From Nematopogon swammerdamellus (Eukaryota > Arthropoda > Insecta > Lepidoptera > Adelidae), in assembly GCA_946902875.1 (NCBI GenBank), contig OX336349.1, positions 20,855,891 through 20,919,890 of the forward strand: 64,000 nucleotides of DNA, written 5' to 3'. A model generated the notes under the pieces. It worked only from the letters and a program-made list of their open reading frames with translations, was not told where the DNA came from and searched no databases. Positions within the stretch are counted from its first letter, which is position 1, and each line of letters begins with the position of its first letter. Positions 29,887 to 40,997 of the stretch are shown one piece after another. A program made the position numbers and the translations under genes.

Positions 29887-30402
29887 AAAGAAATCTATTA
29901 TATCAACACAATTTAATAACTTTACTGTATTTTACTGCATAGGTACGTATACGTCATTTCCGCTTCTAGAATCTCGAATATGCCGCCAAGAATTAAAATA
30001 TTTACGTTTACTTGTATCTTTCTTTATGCAGCTCAGCCTTCGGTATCATTCTGATTAATTTGGAGCCTTTCTTTTAAACCTATTGAATGAATATATTTTT
30101 TTTAGTTTGAAAACACTGCTCTACACGGAAAATTGCAACAAAAAAGATACTTATGTACATACAAGGTTTTTATTTTAAAATAGAATTAATACATATCACG
30201 CCTGTTTTCTAATGGGGTAGGTACAAATAACGAATTTTCTCGTGCCACGGTTCCGATCTGACAAGTCACCCACACTCGTACATAATAATTTAATATTTTT
30301 AAGTTTACTCTGTTATTATTAATTATACTCATTCTAAATGTTTACGGATTAGCGGATTAACTAAATGTTGTCGGATTAACAGTGGTAGGTACTGAAGACT
30401 TT
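29887..30402. other. no recognised feature
   Basis: AT-rich; no ORF or repeat recognised. Confidence 0.3.
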
Positions 30403-31043
30403 TTTTTAATGGAAACTGACACGGTTGACTACATCACCTACAACATCCGTGGTGTCAGCCCATAACACCTTATTTGTATATAATATTCTATATATTTAGT
30501 AATTTATATGTATTAAACATGTATGGCTTATATTTTACTAGCATGTACTTATATGTATTGTTAATAAGTATTCTTATTATTATTTTATCTTCAATTCTCA
30601 CGCTCAACTCTTTTGCTACTACCTACTTACATTCCACTATATTATCGAATCTCAAACATCCAAAGGTTGACTGTAAGAAATCTCTGTAAGGGATAAGTCC
30701 GCCTTTGCACCTTATGTAAATTTTTCAATGTATTTGTTACTGTTTAATGTTTACTGGAGCAATAAAGAATTTTCTATCTATCTATCTAACACCGGGTGAA
30801 CTTGGTGCCACGTCAGTGCTTCCCTTCGGTCGTGTCGGCTACACGGAACTGGACGGAAAACACAAGCTATTTACATAGCCGTTTCGACCGACCTTTCATT
30901 CAGTGCGGTGGTACCAACCCGGGCGGGTTAAACCCTACCACCTAGTAATATAAGAAGGGAGTCATATCCCTTAGTCGCCTTTTACGACATACATGGTGCG
31001 AGATTCAGTGGGGCTATTCTTTTAAAGTACCGGCCCCACACGG
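30403..31043 (-). mobile_element. SINE-P (head-3 form) split by a LINE tail
   Basis: The minus-strand SINE has its poly(A) at 30403-30413 and head-3 near 31040. It is interrupted at its CCCATAACACC / GGGTGAAC site by the LINE tail 30470-30786, flanked by TAACACC on both sides. Confidence 0.75.
30463..30793 (+). mobile_element. LINE 3' tail with TATC repeat and 7-bp TSD
   Basis: A 317-bp non-coding LINE 3' UTR (AAGTCCGCCTTTGCACCTTA, GGAGCAATAAAGAATTTTC) ends in (TATC)n. It is flanked by TAACACC at 30463-30469 and 30787-30793. The same UTR is at 18504-18700. The source LINE ORF is not in the window. Confidence 0.75.
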
Positions 31044-31057
31044 TGGAGACTTATTAT

Positions 31058-31334
31058 AAGTCGCCGTTTCGCCCGCCACGTCACGGGCTTCTTCAGGGAC
31101 TGAGGGAATTGCTGGAGCTGACGTCTGGTGGCCGTTGTACCAAACGTCAAACTGGTTTGACGTCTGGCACAACGGGCACCAGCGCGTTGACCAACGAGTT
31201 TGACGTCTGGTACAACGGGCACCAGCGCGTTGACCAACGAGTTTGACGTCTGGTACAACGGGAACCAGACGTCGGCTCCAGGAACTCTCGTAGTCGCTGG
31301 AGAAGTCCGTGACGTAGCGGGCGAAACGTCGATT
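31058..31334. repeat. palindromic element with internal tandem units
   Basis: Outer arms of about 100 bases are inverted: CGCCGTTTCGCCCGCCACGT at the left and ACGTAGCGGGCGAAACGTCG at the right. Between them, units of about 48 bases (GTTTGACGTCTGGTACAACG plus GGCACCAGCGCGTTGACC) repeat two to three times. The AAACGTCG end is reminiscent of Penelope-like 3' regions, but no coding part is present. Confidence 0.55.
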
Positions 31335-31445
31335 TAAATATTTAAAAATAGTCTATTAATTTAATATTATATCAATAAATGATTACATTAATCGCACCTC
31401 AGCCCAGATTATGTTCTGTCTGTCTGTGACAGGTAGGCACCTAGG

Positions 31446-31740
31446 CACAGATTACTTAATAGTTACTTCGTAATAGATAAATCACTCCATAGAAAATGTT
31501 CCTACCTTAGGGCTTTAATAGCCTACTCTTTCACAACGCCAATCGCTGCGTGCGAAAATGTACCTTAACGATCGAGTGTAAAGTGGTTATTGCTTTGCAG
31601 CTGCGCGCACTTGCGTGGGCGAGCGTCTATGTATACTTCGCGCGGCAGACGAATTTCTACTGAAAAAGACCGCCGGCGGCCCGTCGGGCGGTAGGTAGTT
31701 AGCGCGCGCAAGTACATAGAGTGCGTGAGGCCTGACCTAG
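31446..31740 (-). repeat. repeat F, copy 2 (inverted)
   Basis: Reverse complement of 14932-15233 with only scattered differences, from CAGATTACTTAATAGTTAC to GAGTGCGTGAGGCCTG. Confidence 0.6.
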
Positions 31741-31913
31741 GTATAATTGTGTTGATTTAGCCTAGTAACAGCTTTAATCCGATTATCTAGCTAGATTCTA
31801 GTCAGATGGCAGTAATCGGTCTGCTACAACAACTCTTGAGTCCAGTTAAACTGTCAAGTTCTGGATTATACTTGGTGAAATTATGTATAGCGTCGTCGTA
31901 GTCTGCTGTTAAT

Positions 31914-32330
31914 ATACAGGATGTTTCAGGATAGGGTTTCGTAACTTCAGGGTTCGAAAGGGGTCCATATTTGAAAACGAAAAGCTCTGAAACTTTTTCC
32001 CAGATTCGGTCATTTTATAGTACTTTTTGGTGAAAATCGTTTCATCGAGATTTGGTGGACGGTTAACATCCGCCTTTATTAAATAAAAATAAAATGAATA
32101 AATTGTAATTTTTAACTGGTAGAATTGAACTGCATGGTAGGTAAATTCCAAACACTTAAATTTAAATGACATCAAAAGAAAAAGGGGACTGGACTAGGTC
32201 ATTCCACTACCTAGACCTAGACAGCACCTCCCCATACTCACTGTAAATTGAGTTTTTATAACAATTTCCAATTTTTGTATGAAAGAAAGAGTACGGAATT
32301 TCGATTTGAGTCACAAGGATTTTTTTCGGT
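31914..32330. repeat. repeat K copy
   Basis: It begins ACAGGATGTTTCAGGATAG and ends with GGAATTTCGATTTGAGTCAC, both shared with 25520-25617. An 88-codon minus-strand ORF (31909-32175) is unrecognised. Confidence 0.4.
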
Positions 32331-32850
32331 TCCGTATACGTCGTACTACTAAGGCCCACTTGCACCAACACGAGTTTAAAGTTAAGTAGCGAGTTATGGA
32401 TTTAAACGCGGTTCCCACAGTCAAAGGGTGCTAGCTTAAACTGGTTTAGCGAGTTAAACTGGTTTATATATTAAATTTGTGTTGGTGCAAGTGGGCCTAA
32501 GCCGCTATTACTAAGCCTACGCCGCCGTCTGTCTGTCTGTCTGTCCGAGGGCTGTATTTCTTGAGCCGTAATAGGTAGCCCGTTGAAATTTTCACAGAAT
32601 GTTATGTGTTATTTATTAATTATTATGTGACCGATATAACAACAAATAAGAAAAATTAAAAAATTCACGGGGGTCCCCATACAACAAACTAAAAAGTGTA
32701 TGCGCGCCATTTACCGAAAACAGTATGAAGCATTTTAACTAATATGAAGCATTTCATAAAACACGCCATAGGTGGTGTGAGTGGCGATGACCATGACAAG
32801 GCGGTACGGAACCCTCGGTGCGCGAGTTCGACTCGCACTTGACAGGTTTT
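32324..32850 (+). repeat. family E copy with nested MITE
   Basis: A full-length copy from GGTTCCGTATACG to CGCACTTGACAGG with a T run. It is interrupted at 32353-32497 by a PIF/Harbinger-like MITE. The TGAAGCATTTTAACTAATAT middle block is present. Confidence 0.7.
32350..32500. mobile_element. PIF/Harbinger-like MITE, TAA duplication
   Basis: The 145-bp element (32353-32497) has inverted ends GGCCCACTTGCACCAACAC and is flanked by TAA on both sides. A 3-bp TAA/TTA target and GGC-type TIRs fit PIF/Harbinger. A related element is at 63419-63554. Confidence 0.7.
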
Positions 32851-32859
32851 TTTTTCTTG

Positions 32860-33050
32860 AAAGCGCGACATATGGTGCCGAGCCACCCATAAGGTGTCTA
32901 ACGACGCCCATGAACATTTGGTCATATGCCCCCCGACCGTATGCGAATGTCATGCCGGCCTGACAGGTGCCAATTCACGCCCCTCTTGAAGGACCCGAGA
33001 CTGTACTTGGGGGGAAATATATGAGCAGGGAGAGCGTTCCAGAATTACTA
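32860..33050 (+). repeat. repeat H copy
   Basis: It shares CACCCATAAGGTGTCTAACG and GAGCAGGGAGAGCGTTCCAG with 49080-49210, 61460-61720 and 63617-63900. GC-richer than its surroundings; perhaps a LINE 3' region. No domain is readable. Confidence 0.45.
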
Positions 33051-33529
33051 AACCCTATCTGTAACTTTTATCCTCACATTTTTAGATATTAACTAGCTAC
33101 GTTACACATTTTGTACATTACACCTTTAGTCAGGGTTGCCATTCGTTCCGGTACACCGGGACTTGTCACCCACCGGTTTGGAATCTCAGTCCCGGTCGTC
33201 CCGCCTGACCTGACCACCAAATGTTCCGGTCGGGAACCAAAAGCCAGTAAGTTTATCCATACTAATATTATGAAAAAAAAAATCTTCAAAGGGTTTAGTG
33301 TTTCTTCTTATTTCCTAACACTCCTTACACAGCATTTCAGGTATCATAAGTCCGCAGATTTCAGTCGCATTCCGCAGTGTCACTTATGTGATACATAGAC
33401 AACGAACGTTCAGTGGAGACTTTTGGCTAACTATCTGTGAGCTTGCAGAGGTGCGTGGATCGTTCCGAATCGGACACTTTTCTGAGGCCTATAATTTATT
33501 GGCTATGAAAATTTAAAATCATTGCCTAC
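33051..33529. other. no recognised feature
   Basis: 33130-33240 contains two CCGG-rich patches (GTCCCGGTCGTCCC) that are weakly inverted. A 95-codon ORF (33111-33398) is unrecognised. Confidence 0.25.
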
Positions 33530-34033
33530 ATAATTGAAGACGTGAGTGGACGAATGTATTATGTAAATTTTTTTTAGAAATTCATTTTTTACCGTAGATG
33601 AAGGTGTTATGTGCCGAGTAATCAAGTGGCACTGACAGAAAATCCGAAATCACGACGGAAATAGGAGTTATTCAAGTGGTGAAGGTGTTATGTAAACAAA
33701 ATTGTAGGTTTTTCCGTGGAAGAAGGAGTCATGGTCATATAACACCTTATTCCAGTTTGATCATCTTCAAAGATCATCACATAAATTGATTTTTTTGTGC
33801 ATGATGAAAGAGCTATGTGTACAAAACACCTTCATCCACATGAACGCATGATTTTGTATTAATGCATGGTTTTGTACGCTTTTCATGTTCATACAAAGTA
33901 AACTTAGTCAGTTATCAATCAGGAATAGAAAAAAATCTATTCAAAAGTCCTAAATAAAAAAAATTTGACCTCATTTTTCTCAGCTTTTTGTTTTTGTTAC
34001 AAAGCACCTTTATCACCTGACGTCTTCAATTAT
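33530..34033. mobile_element. possible TIR element, AATTGAAGACGT ends
   Basis: TAATTGAAGACGT (33530-33542) is inverted as ACGTCTTCAATTA (34021-34033). Subterminal GATGAAGGTGTTATGT-type motifs also recur in inverted form (AACACCTTCATC). The interior repeats the GAAGGTGTTATGT motif. Diverged; class unknown. Confidence 0.4.
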
Positions 34034-34658
34034 TTAGATCCTTCAACAAATATCTTTAATTTATCATTAAATTGAATAAGAACCTTATTAGGTTTATTAA
34101 TTATGCCTTATATTTACTGAATAATTCCCAATCGATATTTAATTTTTTGAAATAAAATTTTATTAAAATTACATGAAGAATTTAAAACATTATTAAAAAA
34201 CAAAAAATCTAATGGATTAACTTTTATTTTTATAATGTATGCAAATCTATCCTTAAATGTAAAAGATAACTATCATCTAAAATTTAATTTAATATTCATA
34301 GAACAGGTGCTGCATTTCCCCGCTCAAAGGCAACCAACATTTTCTTAGGTTTTGATATAGTGTCCCGGTCAGTACCTACACCTTTATGGCAACCCTACTT
34401 TAGGTACAAGCCCTAAGGCTGTAAGTTAAGCACTAGGCTAGCTAGACCTCTTATAAATAGGCTAGTTTAATTGGCTACACGTTGCCAGTGGCTACACCTA
34501 CCTATCTATCTACCCAAGTAAGTATTTTACCTGAGCGAGAACCGTGCGATCGCTCGCAGAGAGCCGTTTTCTCAGGATTTCGTGCAAAAAAGTCGAAACG
34601 ATAGAAGCGGATGCTTATTGTTGTATTCGTTCATTTTTGTCATCCAGTAATTCCTAGC
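34034..34658. other. no recognised feature
   Basis: AT-rich (34040-34300), then mixed sequence. No ORF or repeat recognised. Confidence 0.3.
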
Positions 34659-34821
34659 CAGTAAGTATAGTGCCCGGGACGGATCTCGGCGTGTCGTCGC
34701 CGCAGCGGGCGACCCGCCACGCGAATAAACTATACAAGTACGGTGCGGGTGCGAGGGAGAACACCGACGAACCGCTGCGGCGGCGACACGCCAAGATCCG
34801 CCCCGCACATTATACTCAGTA
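34659..34821. mobile_element. GC-rich 153-bp MITE with CAGTA duplication
   Basis: The element 34664-34816 has inverted ends of 45 bases (39 matching) beginning AGTATAGTGC / AGTATAATGT, with GATCTCGGCGTGTCG inside the arm. It is flanked by CAGTA at 34659-34663 and 34817-34821. Much more GC-rich than its surroundings. It has no ORF. The right duplication abuts the RTE fragment, so one CAGTA could be coincidental. Confidence 0.6.
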
Positions 34822-35070
34822 GTCGATATTGGATACCGGGTGGCTAAGCGCAAGTGGCAGTGGGCTGGACACGTCAGCCGAAGAGACGACGACTGGCGGC
34901 CGTGGACAGGAAAACGGAGTGTGGGAAGACCACCCGCCAGGTGGGACGACGACATCAAGTGCGTCGGCGGAAAGCAGTGGTTCCGTACCGCTGAAGGCCG
35001 GGAGGACTGGACGAAAATTGAAGAGGCGTGTGTCCAGCAGTGGACGCTTACACGCTGATTGACTGACTGA
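34822..35070 (+). pseudogene. RTE-type LINE C-terminus, 5'-truncated
   Basis: Encodes KRKWQWAGHVSRRDDD, then GRPPARWDDDIK, GGKQWFRTAEGRED and the QQWTLTR end with a CTGATTGACTGACTGA tail. Relative to the copy at 28456, a short segment after RRDDD is deleted. A frame-shifted ORF (34829-35062) overlaps it and is not real. Confidence 0.75.
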
Positions 35071-35235
35071 AGTACACATTGTAATGTTACATACATTTCT
35101 CAACAAAGTAACTGACTACAAATAAAACTCAGCACATTACGTCGTCTATCGAAAATGCTGAGTTAGGCCCAATCTGTCGGCAATATTAGTGAATTAAATA
35201 TTTTTATTCACATCAATATTTCGGTTTCACATTTT

Positions 35236-35640
35236 TAGGGTTCCGTATCCATCGTACGGGACCCTATTACCCTACGCCTAAGTCGCCTACGCCGTCTGTC
35301 TGTCTGTCTGTCCATCTGTGTGTCCGAGTATCTCTTGAATCGTAATAGGTAGCCCGTTGAAATTTTCACAAAATATGTGTTATTTTGGCCGATATAACAA
35401 CAAATAATAAAAATAACAAATAGTAAAATTGCACGGGGGTCCCCATACAAGAAACTAAAAAGTGTATGCGCGTCATCTACCGAAAACAGTATGAAGCATT
35501 TCAACTAATCATGAATTTTAACTAATATGAAGCATTTCATAAAACACACCATAAAATAAATGGCGTGAGTGGCGCTGACCATGACATGGCGATACGGAAC
35601 CCTCGGTGCGCGAGTTCGACTCGCACTTGGCCCGTTTTTT
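35236..35640 (+). repeat. family E, long form, intact
   Basis: The clearest full-length copy. It runs AGGGTTCCGTATCCATCGTA, CTGTCTG tract, GATATAACAACAAATAAT, CGGGGGTCCCCATACAAGAA, the TGAAGCATTTC block, GATACGGAACCCTCGGTGCG, and the GCGAGTTCGACTCGC hairpin with CTTGGCCCG. About 405 bp, non-coding. Confidence 0.75.
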
Positions 35641-36086
35641 ACATGGAATCGGAACGGAACCATGGAGCAGTGGGTGAAGATATGCGCGTAATTTTTTTCA
35701 AATTAGAAAAAAGTCATGGGTGCACAGTACACACCTGTTGAGATCAATTTGAAATCTGTGGGACGGCGATGACTCTGGAGACGAAGTAATAATTGTCTAT
35801 GGCAATGACAATTCTAAAGATGTGAATCCTTTTATCGCGTTATTGACGGCGTCGGTGTGTGTAGGTATCACTATATTAGGAATTTTATATTGCCAATGCA
35901 TTGTGTACGTGTGACCTGGTAACTTGTATGAAGCTTTTATGAGCTTCCAAAAGGTCATTATTTTATATATGAGCCATACTCAAAATATTAAAACGAAGGC
36001 CTATCCAATGTGCCATTTAGTCATAGTTCCAATTAGTCATAATGTCAATAGTTAATGTTTGCACTCGCAATCAATTTATTCCGTTT
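35641..36086. other. no recognised feature
   Basis: No ORF over 60 codons and no repeat recognised. Confidence 0.3.
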
Positions 36087-36235
36087 GAGGGTTCCGTACG
36101 GGACTCTATTACAAAGCCTACGTCGTCTGTCCCTTCGTCCTTATGTCCTACATTGAAAGGGCTGTATTTTTTTATTATAATTCGTAGCCGGTCGAAATTT
36201 TCACTAAATATTTGTTATTATGGGGTACTATGCAA
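36087..36235 (+). repeat. family E fragment, 5' part
   Basis: GAGGGTTCCGTACGGGACTC to TTTGTTATTATGG; diverged and 3'-truncated. Confidence 0.55.
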
Positions 36236-36300
36236 AACATCACATCATATTATCCTAACTATAGCCATATTTCAATAGATATAACTATAATCTATATGAT

Positions 36301-36741
36301 TATAGTTAGGTAAAGATTCAAGGTATAAATGTGTGACAGATGATTGTAATATAGTCTTGTAAATTCTCTGAAAAATAAGTGGGTGAAAAGTGGTAAAAAC
36401 GTTCGAAAATGCATTTGCTATTTCGTTACAAATTACATCCATACAATAAACGTTCGCGCACGGCAACGGCCCAATATTTAGAATATTCAAAGATAGTTAA
36501 GTGAAAAACTATTTATTCTGTAAGCGTTTGAATTTATTTAGATGATTCTTAGTATTATTGACTTTAAGCTCAATGAAGCATTTTTCGTATTAGATGCATT
36601 TGTAAAAAATGGCGAGGGAAATAGCAAAGGCATTTTTGAACGATTTTCCCACTTTTCAATCACATATTTTTAAGGGAATTTATTAAGATTAAATTAAAAA
36701 TAATGTATTTACATTATACCTTGAATCTTTACCTAACTATA
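36301..36741. mobile_element. TIR element, TATAGTTAGG ends
   Basis: Inverted repeats of about 28 bases begin TATAGTTAGGTAAAGATTCA; total 441 bp. TA at the borders suggests a mariner-type element. There is no transposase, and the arms are nearly identical. Confidence 0.6.
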
Positions 36742-38024
36742 GGCATATTTTTTTTTTTTTATGGAATTATATTTTTATCAGTTATGCCTAGTTGAATCAC
36801 TTGAAATATGGGTATGGTTAGGGAAATACGAAGTGCTTTTGCCTAGTCCCCCTTATGGCGAATATTCAAAAACCCAGAAAGTAATAAAAAGTAGGGGGTT
36901 CCCCATACAAGAAATGTGTTTTTTTTATTTTGTCTTTACTCTATCGTAAAAAAACGGGAATACATACAAGCGTCAAACATGGTGTGATTTTAGTACAAAC
37001 TCTAAAAAAAAGCCTAAGGTTGCCCTCCGGGAGTGCCGGCAGAAGTGAAAACTTAAACATCAACGTTGTGCATTTTTGAATATTTTGGAATGGTTAGGGA
37101 ATAATTTCGCACGAATTGTTTTATTTGTCAGTATAAAAGTACTATCATTTATGTGGTAAAATACAATATTCATTTATTGCGCTATCGTAGACAAACATGA
37201 CAATTTATATTACATAAAAAATGTAACACTACAGAACTACTAAAATTATTTTACATCAAAAAGTGTATTTCTCAGAAAAATCAGCTTTCATCCATAATTT
37301 CAACGAATCTTACGCTTTTTCGATCGATCTGACGCGAGTTTAAAATTTTTTACCCATCTAAAAAGTGTCCAAGCGCCGCTAAAGAAGTTTTCACTTCAAA
37401 AAACTTACGTGAATAACTATTTATATAATATATTTTATTATATTATATATATAATATATATAATAAAATATTATTACCTACGTAATTAAACTGCACCCGA
37501 TTTTTTGTCTTTTCTTCGTCTAACGTCTAAAAATACATAGATATATATAATTAGATTTAATAAAAATTGTAAGGAACTAAACTATTCAAGAAAATTCAGT
37601 TGTCTCTGAATTTACTAAAAAAAATCACGAATTTAATCGCGCTATCTAGTGTCGAGTAGCAGCGTAAAACAAGACTCGACGTCAGAATTTCGCGACACAC
37701 GGTTGTGCCCGCCTACACTTAGTGTAGAGTATGAATAATAGATGGCGCTGTGTATTCGAAAATTTGTTTATGGTTCTAATCCATGTACGAGTATATTCGA
37801 AAATGACGTCGCAGGGGCCAACAACCTTTTCAGTTTTTGTAGTTATTTATAAATATCTATAAAAAATTGGCAGACCTGTTTTGAGATGACAGGTACGTTT
37901 TAGCTCGACGGGACACGACGGAGTAGCAGTCTGTCCGTTTGTCACAAGAATAAGTAACGTCGTCGTCGGAGTTATTATTGTTATAATGTTGACACTAAAA
38001 TCTAACCACAAGTAATATTAAATA
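36742..38024. other. AT-rich, mostly unassigned
   Basis: 36895-37015 holds a family E middle fragment (CCCCATACAAGAAATGTG, TACAAGCGTCAAACATGG). 37424-37478 is an AT-only palindrome (TATTTTATTATATTATATAT). The rest is unrecognised. Confidence 0.35.
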
Positions 38025-38600
38025 TAGCAATTGCGAGTCGCGCACTGAGGGTTCCGTACCACCACACAAAAATTTGTGTTACGTATTTATAAAAAAAAAA
38101 TAAAAAATTATTATTCAATTTGGGTACCTTAGCTCGAGCCCGACTCACATTTGGCCTGTTTTTATTATTTGTTATATTACTTTAGAGTTGGCACTATAAT
38201 AACACTTAAGTTTGACGCTTGTGTGTATTAATGTTTTTTGCAATAAAGCAAAAACAAAATTAAAAAAAATGTTGAAAAAAAAATCTCGAAAAAAAAGACG
38301 TTGAAAAAAAAAATATTAAAAAAAAAACACGTTACTTGTATTGGGGCCCCTTATTTGTTTTTACTTTTTGTTATTTATTTATAATTTCTTAGGACATCCG
38401 TATAATAAATAACAAATATTTTGTGAAAATTTCAACCGGCTACCTATTACACTTCAAAAGATAGAGCCACCTAAAGGTACGACAGACCAGTCAAACGGCG
38501 CGTAGTATTAGTAAAAACTTATAAGTCTAAACTTATACACCCCTCCGTTTTTTGCGTCGGTGGTTAATGATAAGATCGCATACGGTACGGAACCCTAAAA
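38025..38600. repeat. family E fragments, scrambled
   Basis: A plus-strand end fragment (38085-38165, CTCGAGCCCGACTCACATTT) and minus-like pieces at 38030-38060 and 38390-38470 (AATTTCAACCGGCTACCTAT). 38540-38570 matches repeat I. These are old, overlapping insertions. Confidence 0.4.
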
Positions 38601-39242
38601 ACCATTTATGTAATATCGCAACAGCTGTTTATATAGGCTAATAATAGATTTGTATTAACAGCCAGTAATAGTTTAAACAAGAGGCAATACAATGATTGAT
38701 AACTATCTGTTATTAACACTGATTGACTACAATGAGAGGCAATCATAGGAACGTTGACACTTTACATTCCGTGACGCGTGCTTCCAAAAATAGTTTGACT
38801 TTATGAATATTTGTGAATGAACTGTCAAAATGTAAACACATTATTCGTTATTAATTACAGACAATAGCATTAAAATAAATACTTAAAAAATAAATATATA
38901 TAATTTAATACAAGCAATAATTTAACATAGGTACAAAACATTGTAATTTTGTATAAATAATTTTATTAAGTATTTTTAAATTATTTTAATTAAGTTAATA
39001 AAATAAATGTAATGTTAAATAAATATGAAATTGCATGAATTGACAGTTGAATGAATAGGCGTACCTATTTGAAATTTTTTTTTCTTGTCTATATTAATTG
39101 TTAATTTAATAAATATTTCAAAATTTATTGTCTTAAACAAAATGCGTTGAGAAGCATAACATAAATAAATAAATAATAAAAACATTTTTTTATGTTCTAA
39201 GTTGAGAATGAAATTCTAAGTGTTCTCGGGCAAAATGGCTTT
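38601..39242. other. AT-rich, no recognised feature
   Basis: Long A/T-rich stretch with no ORF. Confidence 0.35.
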
Positions 39243-39480
39243 AACATGGCACCTAGTTCACCAAGGTGTTATGAGCTGACATCACGGGTATAGTAGGTTA
39301 CCATTCAGGTTTAATAAAAAAACTTCTTTTAACAATACAGGTACTAACAAACTTGTGAATTGCGAAGTTTGTTTGTCAGTTCTTTTTCGCATTGAATTTA
39401 GAACTGGCGGAATTTTCGACATGTCCAAGCGTAGGTTAGCTACCTATGGATGAAATTATACAATAAAAAAAATAAAAAAA
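39243..39480 (+). repeat. SINE-P 3' end followed by repeat L
   Basis: 39243-39320 is the last 75 bases of SINE-P with an A-rich end. 39355-39465 (TTGCGAAGTTTGTTTGTCAG, GGCGGAATTTTCGACATGTC) is repeat L, found again at 51250-51425. Confidence 0.5.
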
Positions 39481-40417
39481 AATATATTAAAAGAACCGCC
39501 CATTCCATGACCATCACACCAAACAAAAAATACGCACCAACCTAAACTATAGCACTATCATTTTCACCAATACGTATAAAGCTATCATTACCATAAAAAA
39601 ACTGAATTTAAGACAAAATTGAATAAATATTTCAACCTCCATTGTAGACTACTAGTAGTAACGGAGTAAACAATGGAACCTCTAAATTATCGTTGGACAT
39701 CCCAAATTGAGTTGACGATTCGCTCAGATATGCTACTTCGTCCTTACATTGAATTTTGTTTCGACGTAAAATCTTACTTCTACGCTCATATAAATATACT
39801 TAGGCAAATCGATATCTACAGCTGGACACAACGAAGTAGCCCTCAGAAGAAACTAGAAATTAAATTTGGAACGTCTGTCAACATTCTGTCAACATTAAAA
39901 ATCTGTCAAAAAAACAATTTTTTGACGTGATGAGGTCACGTCTTATAAATTGATGAGCACCGGCTGCACGTACGAAAGCGTGTCACGTTGATATTCAAAG
40001 TTACCATGGAAACGTCTTAAGAAGTAAAACTGTCAAGATCAGACAACAGAAGTTTTGATGGCCAGTCACAAGATGATTAATCTTTCTACTGGAAATAGAA
40101 ATTACTGATCTTTGATCTATGTACTACGATTATTCACGTCATCACGTAAAACTATCGTCCGTAAACCGACTTTACAGACAACCAATTTTTTTTTTCCATT
40201 TCGTTTCGATGGTTTATTGCAAATTTGATCACATTTTCCGTTTTCTTTGTGTCTTCTGGGTGTCTGTCTATCTCTAAGGGAGTGAGTCACTGGCGAAAAC
40301 TAAACTCGCGCGAAACAGCAGCGTTAGAGCGAGAGAGCGAGCGCGGGCAATAAATTAGAGAGAAAAAGACAGAAAACAATTTCTAGAGAATCATACTCGC
40401 GTGAATCTTTCCTCCTC
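39481..40417. other. no recognised feature
   Basis: An 85-codon ORF (39673-39930) starts with a plausible ATG but has no recognisable domain. 40290-40420 is richer in CpG (GAGCGAGAGAGCGAGCGCGG). Confidence 0.25.
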
Positions 40418-40515
40418 CAACAGTCGAAGGGTCAGCAATCCAAGTTCCGGGCGCGCTCAGGTGTGCTTATGATCACGAGCAACAGTCGACCGATCGCACT
40501 ACTGAGCTCGCAAGA
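40418..40515 (-). mobile_element. decayed tRNA/5S-like SINE head
   Basis: On the minus strand it carries the box-A-like start, GTCGACTGTTGCTCGTG and CCTGAGCGCG, comparable to the head at 9358-9450. The body is missing. Confidence 0.4.
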
Positions 40516-40577
40516 CTTAAATTGTTCATAGAAAGTGGCGCCGCAGTTGTGTCATTATGAGTGTCTTGTTCTTTTAT

Positions 40578-40904
40578 AGTACCGTGTGGAGCCAGAAATT
40601 TTAAAGAATGCCACATTGCATCTCTCCGCTTGCATTTCGTAAAATGCGACTAAGGAATAAGGACAAGATGCCGCGCTAAACGGCGACGGGTTAGCCACCT
40701 CTCACCTTGGAACGGTTCTTCCACCGGGTTACGCCGCAGGTGGGCCTGTGTGCCTTACTTGCTGTTAATAGTTATCTTATCCCAATATTCTGCTAAACGT
40801 GGTGGTCGGTGTTGTGCTGTAATTTACAAGAGTAACTACAGCACAACTCCGATTACTTTGCTTACCTCGATTGTCGGGATACCGCGTGTGGTATGCATTT
40901 ATGT
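40578..40904 (+). mobile_element. SINE-D copy, diverged
   Basis: All parts are present in order from ACCGTGTGG to GGTATGCATTTATG, but with many substitutions (GCCGCGCTAAACGGCGACGG). Older than the other copies. Confidence 0.7.
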
Positions 40905-40997
40905 TCTATAGTATTGCTCGAAAGAGATGCCATCGTGAGATACAAACCGTATAGGCGATGAGCAACTTGAATTAAGGAAAACGGTTGAAGGTCTATA

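Noticed and set aside
34829..35062. 77-codon ORF alongside the RTE fragment
   Set aside because: Alternative frame of the RTE C-terminus; the conserved QQWT end is read in another frame.
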